From NCBI GenBank assembly GCA_003344405.1, contig NOWV01000146.1, positions 124,001 to 188,000 on the forward strand: 64,000 bases of DNA, in the 5' to 3' direction. This document shows positions 52,116-64,000 of this stretch, in pieces. Source of the stretch: Trichoplax sp. H2. Its lineage: Eukaryota; Placozoa; Uniplacotomia; Trichoplacea. The first letter of the stretch is position 1. Every line of letters begins with the position of its first letter. The notes under the pieces were generated by a model. That model searched no databases. It was not told the origin of the DNA and saw only the letters and a program-made list of their open reading frames with translations. The position numbers and the translations under genes were made by a program.

Positions 52116-55100
52116 CTAATCTTTCAATAAAAGCGTTATTAATATTGGACTATAAAAATATTTGCGAAATATGGTTCAAGTTCATACTTTGATAGTAGAG
52201 TAGTTACAGGTGAAATTATTTTTTAATCATTTGTTCAGTAAGATCTGTATAATTACACTATTTGCAGTTCTTAACTTAAAGTACAAGCAAAAGATTAAAC
52301 AAATAATACTTGATTAATAAATTTACCTTATACACATACATTACATTTTTTTGTATATTAAATACGCATAAAATACTTATTCCAAAATATTCAAACTTTC
52401 TAAGATACGCTAACTTTTTAACAGTTACCTTCTGATAAATCCCTTAATTGGTATTGCTCAACTAAACTGCAATATTTAACGAAAAAGTTGCAATTCGCCG
52501 CTATATATCTAAAAAGTGAACAAAAGAATTCATTCTTCCTAATCTATTTCTATTTAACTTTATCAGACTCCACCTACCCGTACCTAAGTATAATTATGAT
52601 AAATAGATAAAATAAAATTTTCTTAGCCACAATAGGTCATTTCATACTCTGGCCCAATCTGTCAGTAAATAAAATATTTCCCTGAAATACTCAACAGTGG
52701 CAAAATTAATAAAACCAAAGATCAATAGCAATAAATCTAATTATAACGATGATATGTATTTTATTTATTCGCTAAGGCATACTATCCATTATTGTAACAG
52801 ATAAATAGTAATACTGTGTTGCATCACTATATTTCAATCCTTAAGAAATTAAAAGCCATCTAAAATGAAATATAATTAACTTACCTCTTTTGTTATGCTA
52901 GATTAATGTATTTGTAAATATAGTTATACTAAATACTGATTATAAGTAACGGATACACTGATCATTAGATTATATCTATGGACAATAATTTAATTTAATA
53001 TAATGTTGAATTAATTGCTAAAAATGTTATATTAATTTTAAGGACGTATTTAACACCATAAAATTTTCAAAGTGAACTTTTCGTTATCAGAGAAGAGGAA
53101 TGGCAGACTTTGTGTCTGACCATTTTTGACCTAAATTCTATCAAAGTATCTTGCCTAAAGTATTCACGTTCAATAGAAACTGTTATAAATAGATTAATAA
53201 AGTTATCTATTCCACACTCACTTAATTTCATCATCACGTAAACCACAATTACAATTATTGTTGACCTTATTTTTAATTGTTTCATAATATCAACAATGGT
53301 CTGATTTACCAATATCTTATTATATATCAAACAGATTTATCTTGGATTTATTCATCTGAAAGGTACAAAAAAAACTAAGAATCAACTGAAGAATATATAG
53401 AAGCTTAGGAAATTAATATTATGATTTACTAGATGCTTAGACAACAACAAAAATGCCTAACGGTAGCTCTATTTGTCATTATTATTATTGTCTAGAATGC
53501 CTAAGCTACTGTGTGTAAATAACTTAATAGAGAGAATGCTATCTTTACAGCAAGATACACAGCTGCAACTAGACCAATTTAAGGAACGTTATTTTACGCT
53601 CTCATTGTATTAATATTATCATGCTTTATTGCGTTTAGGAAGAAACATAGTTGGTAGAAAATGAGGTTTATATCTATATCCTAAAAAATTTCATCATTTT
53701 TCTGTTTATAGGTTAAGGTATATGTAATTATGTTATTAATTTAACCTTTTACTTATACATCACATCAAATCATTTTGAACAATAACTGTATTATACATGC
53801 CTAATAAACAGATTGTGCGAAGAACGCATTTGGAATTCTAAAATCTATATTTAATTATGATGTCAAAATCTTTTTCTATAGTGCAGTAATAATATATCAT
53901 GGTTATATAATTTTTATCTGATTATTTAAGATAGAAAATTAATACAAAATGATTTGAAAGTTTAGTTGAGTTTATCATTACTTAAACCTTTGCATTATTA
54001 TTCGAAAATTGAGTTTTAACCGTCATAATTAAACGAGTAGTTATAATCAATTTCAAATTTGCTACTGGCAATGACATAACATAAGTGATTGTAAACAGAA
54101 GGAAATTTTTATTTTGATCACAAGCAAGTTCATTTTTTATTACAAAAAAAATCTTAGCGAAAGAGGTGCAGGTGGATCTATCTTTCATAATTTCAATACT
54201 TGATTAAACAAATTAATTTCTGGAATTGTAAAAAGAAAGTTTCTGAAAAATTATTTTGTTTACATCTTATTGATAATTATTATAATAGAATTATTATTAT
54301 AGACCACAAAATACATTTTTTTAGCAAGCAGATACTATTGTACTTAATTATATACATAAAGACAGTATGATTTCATATTTGCTTCCATTGTCTAAATGGG
54401 ATGAAAACCAATAAAATTTTCCATATCATATTATAAATATCTGTAAAAATCCACTGAAATAATCATAAAGTGTGCCTGCAAAGTCCTGATAATCTCTATA
54501 ATTATTACCAAGACTACTTGTATTTATTATAATGAAGAACTTAATACATATGTTACCATTCTAGTATAAAACGGAACAAGAAAGCTATAAACGCGATAAT
54601 AAGTAATGTCTGCTGCATATTAACATTTTATCGTTACCGCTAACGGTTAAGTATACAATCGAAATTTTTAGAAGTAAAATTACCTCCCCCTGGCAATAGT
54701 TATAGGATAATCATATTTGAACAGTTACCATAATTGAGCTTACAAATTGTGGAATTATCGGAGTTCTACTTGTATATCTGTATTGTTGAATCAGACAGGA
54801 TAATCATATAAGTCAACTGGTTAAGCCTTCAGAAATACCTTAATAAAGCATCTAAGAATAGATATCGAGCTAAATATCAAAGGTATTAACATACTGTAGT
54901 GCAGTCTTTCATTTAACGTTTAGCGGACACGGAAGTATTGCTATTACAAGTCATTGAAATTTCAACTAGCATCATAGCGGCATAATGCTTAAATATAGAC
55001 ACTTTTTTGTCTGTAAGGATTAAAGACTTATTGTTAATAAATCCTGTAACAAGATTCAAATATAGCTTATAGATTGAAATTAGTAATTCTCTAATGATCA

Positions 55101-58100
55101 TATGGGATAAATATCATAAATAGGTGTGATAGTCAAGCCGCACAAGTATATAATAGAATTCCATTCTGTTATAATTTGTTTCTTATTTGGGTGAAGTATA
55201 GTGATCACATACAATAAAGTATCTCCTTATTTTTAGGCACCATAATCAATAGTTTATGTTTTCGGTTGTGAACTATTAGACCACCTGCACCCTTTTCGAG
55301 CGTAATACCAATATTAACAAATGAAATACTAGAAAAATATGCATTGATTTAACCGCAAATTGCTCATTATGAGTCCTTAATAGAACCTTCAATTACTCTT
55401 GCTCGCCTGTAATTTAAATGATCTGATGGAAATAAATACAACTAAACTTTCACTACATTTATTACAATTTTACTCACCACTTAGTTTTATCAATAAACTA
55501 TTATCTACTTCGTTATATTTACTATATTTACTTTAAGCAAATTAGCAATTTACGTGTAGAACTTTCAGTACAATTGTACTATTACTTTGATCGTGATTTG
55601 GGATGTGTATATGTCCTCTACAGTACATCTCCACATTCATTTATTTTTTTACTTACCTATCTTTACAATGACAACGCCATTAAGGATTTAACGCTAACTA
55701 ATAAGACGGTAAACAGATAATATACTTTATTATTGGCGTAAGGTACTTCAGTAAAATTGATGGCTGATAATCATTTGCTCGCCTTGTTATTTTAGAGTGT
55801 AGGAATGACTTTGGAGCATAGCATGTCATGGAGAGCCTATAGTACATATAAATGGAAAGAGGCCTGTAATTATCAGTGGTTTTTAACTCCCCCACGGAAA
55901 TAATAATTGTATTCTACATCGATAGTTGAAATCTGCATTCCATTTCAATTTGCAAATTCTTTGCCCTCATGGTCTATCGTTTAGAATCATGATTCCCTAG
56001 CAGTAGAATTACTATGTCTAAAATATTATTTATAGAGTAATTGTAAATTTGGCAGGTGAAACTGATTTTATTAGACTCTTATTTACTCATAAGTAGGACT
56101 GGATAAAGCAGCTTTATTTTACAATAACGGCAAAAGCAAGTATTCCAACGGAAGTAAACCAACTTCACATTGGGAATTTCCGAGAAGTAAAAACATAAAT
56201 CTTTGTAACCAATTAACGAAATCTCCTAAAAGGATTATAGTATTGTTAGTCATCGAATGTAAGACCTTCTCTACACTTGCAGTATATTTTTTCGGACTAC
56301 TATCGTGTCTAGACGAGTCGTTTGTATTGCTATTACCTATTTTTATTTTATTACACAAATCTGATATTTAAACTAACCTTTTCATTTTGAAAAGAACGTT
56401 CATTAAATTAATTTATTTTCCGCATTGACCCTTGCCCTTATACGAAGAACTTAATGTCATCTCGTCATCCTGGCCTCTGGCCCTATAAATGGTTCCAGTT
56501 TTAATATCTAGGCTAATGGATTATAATAACCAGTAATTTATTGCCTTGTATTGCTATGTATAAAATTAAAAGTAACTAAATTTGTAATCGTTATTGCACA
56601 CTGCTCTGATCCGTAATAACCTCGTTATCGGTTTACCCTCAGCACTTATTGTACTGTATAATCTGATAAAATAATGTGGAATACTCGTATATCCATTAAA
56701 AAGTTACACCTTTAATGCCTTCTATTTTATAAGTTTCGGCTTATAACAAGGCCAATTCAATTGCTACGGAGAGCTGTAAGATGATTTAGTTAGAATCGAA
56801 AATAAAAATATTGTCTATTGCATTTCAGGTTGCTGTCGACAAGTTCTACAAGTTATCTAATCTAAATACTCAATTTCATTTCACCTGTTTAAATTCTAAG
56901 TAACCCTGTCATTGAAATATATTGCATGCTAATACCGTCACAATAAGAACTCTTATAAAACACCATATCCGATTTCCAATGATTTGCTCATTTTAATTGC
57001 TATCAGAATAAACTCAATTAAAATAAATAGTTACAGAAATAGAAGTAAGAAATCAACGAATGGTTGATGAATCTATTTAAATAATTTCAGTTCATTAATT
57101 CGTGTGATAAAGTCACGTAGGATTTACCTTAGCCATTAAAAACATATTTTGAAGTAATTTACGTTTATGAGTTGTTAAAATAATTGCAAAAGGAAATGGA
57201 ATTTTATTTTACAGGGTAAGAAATCTAGCGTAATGTTGGACCATACATATCATCAATCTTTTTGTACGGAATATATTGCTTTATACACGTATCGAGGGAA
57301 TCACAAAAGGAATCTGTGCTAAGGACCAAGTTATAATCCACAAGTATTTTAACCAATAACAACCCTCTTACGGTAATACCAAAGTTGAAAATTGATTTTA
57401 GTTAAATTTCGTTTCTTTTCTAACTAATAAGCTCATTCTGGATTATAAATACAAGCACCACTTACAATACCTACGACTTTTAATATCCTTGCAAAGCACT
57501 ATTAAATCTACTGCATCGCAGTAAACTTGGAAAATAGAGCTACTACACCGGTCTTGATCCCCTACTGTGAAAATCTATGATTGTGCTTAAAGGAAGTCAG
57601 TGTAAAACAAAATCTAAAAATCTGCAGCAATACCAAATTGTAAGCACAGTTGCAATATCAAACTATTTTCTAGAACAAATAATAAGAACTAACGACTCTA
57701 TTTTCTTTTACTTTATCACATAGATAGGCTGCGCTTAGACCTAGATGTCTATGGCTGCAAATACGATACCTCCGACTACAGTTGCGGATATCAATGTCAA
57801 ATACTACTCCATTAAACTGTCTAGATAATAAACCGGCAAGCAACCTTCTTTAAGACGATCTTTTACCTTGCCATGTTATTCAAACTGAAAATAATAAGAA
57901 ATATAGTGATCTTAACGTCGAAATCTGCAGATGCTACATCTTGACAAATCAGCGGGTAAAAAGTGTTTCCTTGAAGATATTGCATCTAATAGTCAGCTAT
58001 TCCTAATTACGTGTAGAACTCGAATTTAGGCGGCTAAGGATTAACGTATGATAGAAAACTCTGTTGCATGAGCTAAAAAATTATTACAACATGCATTTCT

Positions 58101-58334
58101 TTTTCTATGATTTTTATCTACTGTTATGGTACAAAACCTGCTATGTACTCCTACCATAATGTAAACGCTGAACGTGGGATTGCTTGAGCAATAACTGCGT
58201 AATGAGTGCTACCATCCGCGACGCTATTACTAGCTACAGAATAAACTTTTGCTCATAAACTAGTATTTTTTCTTTTAGCAGGAATGAATGCTACAATACG
58301 GTATCAATCCATCTCATTAGTTTCATGCTGTTGC
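52116..58334. other. AT-rich region without recognised genes
   Basis: Very AT-rich with many short TTAATTAA-like stretches. Apart from possible 5' exons of the peptide gene (52885 donor, 53222-53285) nothing convincing is seen: no long frame, RNA gene or tandem array. Confidence 0.5.
53222..53285 (-). CDS. candidate signal-peptide exon
   Basis: An ATG opens 21 codons (MKQLKIRSTIIVIVVYVMMK...) plus one base, followed by the strong donor GTGAGT. The hydrophobic run after basic residues is a good signal sequence. The exon ends in phase 1, as does exon 1 of the neighbouring precursor on the same strand, so it could splice to the precursor's second exon at 51841. It may instead belong to an unseen gene. 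Without splicing the frame runs on to TAG at 53067 (72 aa). Confidence 0.25.
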
Positions 58335-58600
58335 ACAATCTTGTTCTTTATTGTTGTTATTTCTTAAATAAATTGAAAGAATCGGACTGACCGACATGCT
58401 ATCAAAATAAAAGACTTGGTGGGCAATGTTAAGCTAACGTGTAGTCTTGTTGTTGTTGTTGTTGTTTATTGCTGTTATTTCTTAAATAAATTGAAGGAAT
58501 TTGACCGATCGAAATACTACCAAAATAAATTACTTGATGGGCAATGTTAAGCTAACGTGCAATCTTGTTGTTTATCGTTGTAATTTTTAAACATATTTTA
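58335..58600. repeat. tandem repeat, about 2.3 x 115 bp
   Basis: 'ttatttcttaaataaattgaa', 'accaaaataaa.tacttgatgggcaatgttaagctaacgtg' and 'cttgttgttgttg' recur in order, with a short GTT microsatellite between units at about 58447-58469. Confidence 0.85.
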
Positions 58601-59612
58601 GCCAGAAAAATAAGACGTGGCATGATGATATGGTAATGTTATTAAAAAAATGTCCGTAAGTGGAAGCCTGGATCGCCCGAGTCAAATACCTTACGGCTTT
58701 GATTGAGAATGTTCGGAAATTAGTTGGATGCTAGGCTGAGCTCAGTATCACTTATTCGCAACTTGGTTTATACCGATTTTATCACAAATAATAATTAAAA
58801 TTGGCAATACCTTACCTCATAAACATTTTGCAGTAATAGTTTACTCGACGAGAAATGCACAAAGGTGAAGATCTTACTAATCAAAACTATTCTTGGGAGA
58901 ACATGGAAGGCTTTTTTTACACATGGTACCGAACTATAGTTTCCAATCATGTCAGAGCAACATCGTCTTTAAATATTGCCGACAATATCCTTGATGACAA
59001 TGATTTACTCATAAACAATTTCTTTATTTTACATTGAATATGATTGTTGTTAAAATGGCACACTGAGATTCCATAGAAGAATGCAGAAAAAATAGAATCT
59101 TTTCTGTAGGAGTCATTTGCATAGCGTAAAGGAAAAGCCTTTCACTCTATTTGTCCTAATGGTGAACTGTCCTTTCCTGGCCGAGCTAAGAAAAATGGAC
59201 ATTTCAAAAAGTAAAATTGATCACAATCAAAAAAATTTAGAAGGTTGTTAAACATTATACAATATACTAGATAGGATAAATTTTAAAAATTGAATACTGT
59301 TACCACACTATGAGCAACGAAAATGCATAACTCGTATCATTTTTAATACTAACACTAAAGGCGAATGAATTGCCAATTTGGTAAGTTTTCAACTCTCTAG
59401 TTTAAACTAAGAACGACTCATGGAGAAAATTAATCCCTGCACTCTAATTTGCTGCTTAGGGACTCCTTATCAAAAGCAATTTTCATCGATAAAATTGATA
59501 ATTTTTACAGTAGCATGGGAGTTTTCCGATGCCTCCATCATGGTTGCATCTGTTTAACTTGCACTTGGAAATAAAGGGAGTAATAACTGAGACTTTCCGG
59601 TCTCCCCATTTA

Positions 59613-59654
59613 CTCTCTCTCTCTCTCTCTCCTACTATATAATCCCCGGGGATT
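59613..59654. repeat. CT microsatellite followed by a perfect 14-bp palindrome
   Basis: (CT)9 at 59613-59630 is followed at 59641-59654 by AATCCCCGGGGATT, a perfect palindrome, and then AGAGAGAG. The CT and AG tracts flank the palindrome and can pair with each other, giving a larger imperfect hairpin. Confidence 0.85.
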
Positions 59655-59867
59655 AGAGAGAGAAAGTAGACGGTGGAAAAAGGATTAATACTTTACTTAA
59701 GTAGTTTCTGGTCATAAAGAGAAACCAAAATACGAAAAAATAAATTTTGCAAAAGAACCAAGAATTGAAACCCGTTTCGTTCTGAAATCAATGTTCTAGA
59801 TTTTACAAGTGCAGTATTTTGATGGTTAACTTAATTGATGATCCATAGGTCATCAATAATGATTTAA

Positions 59868-60330
59868 CAATTCACACAAATACTTCAATTTGGATTTTTT
59901 TTGAAATCTGCATACTTCCACTTATTCTTATAAAAGATATATCTAAATTTATTCCTAGCCAATTAACAAGAGAGAATTCTATAGTAGCTTTAGCGCGATA
60001 GTTGTAAACCTATTTCAACAAGGAGAACTATAGCAAACTTTCAGCTTAGAGATGTGCATCACCTTGTGATCAGGATCCCGACAGAACAGTGAATTCACAC
60101 AAATCTTTCACTTTGGGCATCGTTTTAAAATCTAAACACTTCCATTAATTCTTAAAACGTCAAGATAAAATCCAAATCTATTCCAACATGGTGAGCTGGA
60201 GAGAATTCTGTATTAGCTTTAGCACTGCATATGCAAATCGATTCAAACAAAAAGAACCGAAGCCATCTTCAGGCTACTGGATATCAGGACCATTATCATC
60301 GGGATTTCTGTAGAACAGCAAACACCACAT
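59868..60330. repeat. diverged tandem repeat, about 2 x 223 bp
   Basis: Both copies start 'aattcacacaaat.ctt.aatttgg' (59868 and 60091). They share 'acttccattaattctta', 'agagaattctatagtagctttagc' and 'atcaggatcccgacagaaca' or variants. The sequence after copy two begins a third. Confidence 0.75.
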
Positions 60331-60527
60331 ATGTGTAGAATATCTTAAGCTAGACAACATTTCTTTTAAAAGTTGGTTTCTTCATCAAGTATGTGAGTTT
60401 ACTAGAGCTGAGATATCTACAAAGTATTCTTATTACTCAATTTAACGGATAGGCGATGATTAAATAATATTCTTTACAAGTCCAAATTGCTAACTCCTAT
60501 GTTTAAAGCTCACTCTACATTATTTAA

Positions 60528-61580
60528 TGTATAGAGACTCGCGAAAGTCTGTTGAGACCGGCTTCCTCATATGCGAGAAATTCTCCTTGATAATATATCC
60601 TATTTAGTTTTCCTCAGCTATTTTTAAATCTTTCTGTTGTTAATATACAATCAATCTCGTGTATTTAGCCATGAGGATTAGCTCTTTTGCAGAAGTCAGT
60701 TCCTTTCTCGATCTAGATTAAATCATTGTAGAGAGACTCGCAAAAGCGTGATTGAGCAAAGAACCCTGAGATAGTTGACTCTATTTCATGTACGGTCTTC
60801 TTGACCTTACTGCTGTAGTATAAATTAAGCCTTATTAATATTGGTAGTAATCCCTTCTAATAAGTAAAAATTTTAAATGTTTTGACGTTATACGAAGCCT
60901 GTATTTGATGAAATATCAATTTACTGCAATTATCCATGAGCTAACTTCGCTGTGTAAGACTACTTACAGACCAATTTCTTTCTTGATCAAAATTAATCCA
61001 TGTACAGAGACTTCCAAAAGTACAATTTGATCAAGAAATTATAAGGTACGAGAAAATGCATGACTGAGAAATTCCTCTTGGCGATATACGTATTCTATAC
61101 GGTCTTATTGATATTATTACTGTAGTAAGTCAAGATTTTTTAAACATCATGTTGTGATGCATAGACAGAGTTAAGGAAATATCAAGTTAATGTAATTGCC
61201 CACGAGCTGGCTTTTCTTTGTAAGACCCTTTGTATAAGACCAGTTGCTCTCTTAACATCTTGCTGCTAGTCATAGACAGAAATCAATGAAATATCTAGTG
61301 CAAATTAGTGCACATTATTCATGAGCTAGCTTCTCTGTAAAAATCTTTTACAGGCTCATTTCTCTCAATCCAAAGTAATCAGTATAAACAAACTTTCAAA
61401 AGTGCGATTTGACCAAAGAAACTTAAGGTACAAGGAATGCCTCCATGACAGTGTATAATCAGTTCCGTCTTATTGGAAAGTAACTATTTCGTTTAGTAAT
61501 GATTAATCATAATCCATTCTAGTAAGTAAAGATCGCTAACATCATGTTGTTATACGTAGATTGCATTTCACGAGCTTTGC
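60528..61580. repeat. old tandem array, about 4 units of 250-280 bp
   Basis: Recurrent blocks appear in order: 'gagactcgcaaaagtgcgat', 'tacggtcttattgata', 'aacatcatgttgtgatgcatag', 'gaaatatcaa.ttactgcaatta', 'catgagctagcttctctgtaagac' and 'caatttctctcttgatc'. Units are considerably diverged. Confidence 0.65.
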
Positions 61581-64000
61581 AAAGTCTAGTAATCAAGCAG
61601 TCTAAGTAATGCCTGCTCTTTTTGTGAATTGTATCAGAAAGAACGTCCAAGGAGTACAAGTAGAATCGATTTACTTGTCGATTTCCATTAGAAAGGCACA
61701 TACTTACGGAGCACTACTCGATCTCATAAAGTGTTCAGTTGACATGTTCTAAAAGTATTATCATATAAGAAATGAACTGTGATCAACTAAACTACAGTAC
61801 AACAAGGTTATATTTGCTCCGTTTTCAATGTGCTGCCACGTTATGATTAAACAAGGTAAAGTGACTTTTCATGATATTTCTAGTCCATTTCAGTAACTAT
61901 GAGTGTAATAAAAGCATTCTTAATTAAGTATCCATTTTTTCAATGCCAACCCTAACCTTAACTTTTACTTATACTGTGGTTTTAGCCTTTTTTGTATGAC
62001 ATATCTCGGCTTGTAGCAGATACCCATCAAAACTGCCAATTTACTGCTCCATCTTGGCTATGCAATTCTTCACACGGAGTCAATAGAAATATGCTTTCTT
62101 GAGTTTATTGTAATTAATTACGTGTCACTATAAGTAGTAGTAAGAGTTTTAACTTTTACTTATTCTAGGCCGTTAGCGTTTTTCCGTACAACATATTGCA
62201 GCTTGTAGCTGATACCGATTAAAAAACTGTCAATTTACTGCTAAATCGTAGTTATGTAATTTTTCACATGCACTCCATCAAAACATGCTTTCTTAATGCT
62301 TTCATAGATTACTGGTCAAAAATCGAGTCATTCTACTATTTACTCAATTGTAATATTGCATAGCAACTCGAGAAGAAAATATTGCACAACAGGAATACGA
62401 GTAAACACTTCTTTTATTTCATTGGTAATTCTTATATGATCTTATTTCGCTAGAGAGCTAATACGTAGACGCCTAGTTCAATACATTCACATAGTTTATG
62501 GCATCAATTTGTATAACTTGATTATCGTTATTTTCTTCCACTACTATACTTATTGGCATCTGTATGGTTGCTTTCGCTTAAATAATGACTATAGATCATG
62601 ACTATATCATTTAAATTTATGTATTACGATTGATAGATTAAGGCTAAAGTATCTACGGAAGATGGATAGTTGAGAATAACGTATAAACAACATGACTACC
62701 TCAACGATAGACAACTGCAGTAGTAAAGCATGTAGCCAATACGAGATAAAGCTATAGCATTATTATCCACACTTGGTCAATCTAACTGGAGATTTTGTTA
62801 CACATTTGAATTACCATTAACCGTTCAATGGGAAAGGAGGATGTTGGATAATCCTTCGGTTGAGACTTTCAAGCCATTTTTTCCGATCGACTAGATAAAT
62901 CACCAAGGAAAATTTTCTTAAATGGGTTAGAGTTAGGTATGTAAGATAGCCTTTTCTGACCTCTTTTAAAAGGGATAAATCCTTGCTTTTCTGTATCTCT
63001 CTGCTACAGTGAGGATAAAATAAAGCCATGTTTACATTAAGTAAGCTAGGATTAGCATTTTTGTAATGAACTTAAAAATACTGAAGATTTCATCGAATAA
63101 CTTCTCTATAATATATACCATTCATCTGTAACTAGGTATCACTTATTTATTATCGACATGAGACTTACTGAAAACCAAGATACTACATTCTTTGCTTCCG
63201 ATTTCTCACTATCATCATCTTGCTATCAATAATAATGCATGAAGAAAGAAATTGGTTAACATTAATGGCAATCGATCATGATTTTGATACCTATGCTAAT
63301 TATTCTCTACTATTACAAATTTACAATTAGCAGTTTGCATTAACCATTTTTAACCAGATGTGTACGAATCGATCAAAAAATGGCAATAACAGTTAATTAC
63401 GTGATCACAACTCGGGGCTAGGGTTCCTAATTCTAGCTTGTTATTAGTCCATTTTACAAATTTTCTAGAACAAATTTAAGGTAACTAATGAATCGCTTCA
63501 ATTTGGGTCTATAAATCCTTGTTTCTACGATGGTTGATGCCAGAAAAGTACAGTAAGAGGTCTACAGAATTTGCTAATATATGAGTAAACGTAAGTACGA
63601 TATCGTCAACATTTTTATTAATGCAGATCAAATATATTTGTAATAGATGATTTTCTCTCTTATTAAATACAAGAAAGGGTTTTTTCAAAATGCGATGATA
63701 ACCTCTCCTAAATATTGAAAGTGGTAATATTCCTATCAATCAGTCTTTTTCTCCTACATAGTTACTTCTTGGAACAACTAGTATATACTATGGAGTATGC
63801 CGAATCTTTTAAATATTACTTTACGCCAGATTAATTCAATCTTTTTTAGTCTAAATTATTCCTTCAATTTCTAGTATACAAATAAGCTAAAGCACTACTG
63901 TACGTATATTCGCATAATTAATAACTCTTTATAACAGATTAAATAGGTTTTAAATTCTTTGCTCTTTCGTTAAGTACATTAATTGGTCTTTCAAAATCCG
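61581..64000. other. AT-rich region, no gene recognised
   Basis: Contains one diverged pair of ~150-200 bp units (about 61955-62105 and 62150-62300) sharing 'aacttttacttat', 'gcttgtagc.gatacc', 'caatttactgct' and 'catgctttctt'. The rest shows no open frame, RNA gene or clear repeat. Confidence 0.55.

Noticed and set aside
1-64000. CRISPR arrays, bacterial operons or Shine-Dalgarno signals
   Set aside because: None seen. Spliceosomal introns, the tRNA style and protein orthologues show a eukaryotic nuclear locus; the repeats are direct tandem arrays without unique spacers.

Overview
The window looks like nuclear DNA of an early-branching animal, most likely a placozoan (Trichoplax or a close relative). 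It is AT-rich and has intron-dense genes whose short exons join in frame into clear orthologues of animal proteins. It also carries a secreted precursor with a tandem ...GISLFNER repeat, which resembles the peptide reported in placozoans as LFNE. The species call is inference from these traits; no sequence search was run.

Layout. (1) 213-2761 (+): the last 14 exons of the DNA polymerase alpha catalytic subunit, from the YGDTDS active-site motif to the two C-terminal zinc modules. (2) 4997-14564 (+): a complete importin-5 gene, 32 exons and 1083 residues, with one intron (12361-12447) of the minor-spliceosome AT-AC type. (3) 14565-31695: about 17 kb with no recognised full gene, holding several tandem duplications, poly-C/poly-G runs and broken coding-like fragments. 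A small exon at 19900-20000 encodes an N-myristoylation-type N-terminus (MGSSC...) and joins in phase to the next gene. (4) 31696-37035 (+): a NACHT/WD-repeat protein of the NWD1/NWD2 type, 9 exons. (5) 40351-40424 (+): tRNA-Thr(AGT). (6) 42632-46744 (-): CAB39/MO25, 10 exons, 334 residues. (7) 46.9-49.8 kb: a repeat-rich block of GTAC palindromes and two ~180 bp satellite arrays, one with a TATA-like motif in most units. (8) 51093-52110 (-): the two-exon peptide precursor (269 residues). (9) 52.1-64 kb: mostly AT-rich unannotated DNA with old tandem repeats and one possible extra signal-peptide exon.

The genes are unrelated in pathway: DNA replication, nuclear import, a STAND NTPase, an LKB1-complex scaffold and peptide signalling. 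They show no operon-like arrangement. Exon boundaries were read by eye from splice-site consensus, reading phase and resemblance to animal orthologues. All introns assigned in the four multi-exon genes and the peptide precursor are GT-AG except the one AT-AC intron.
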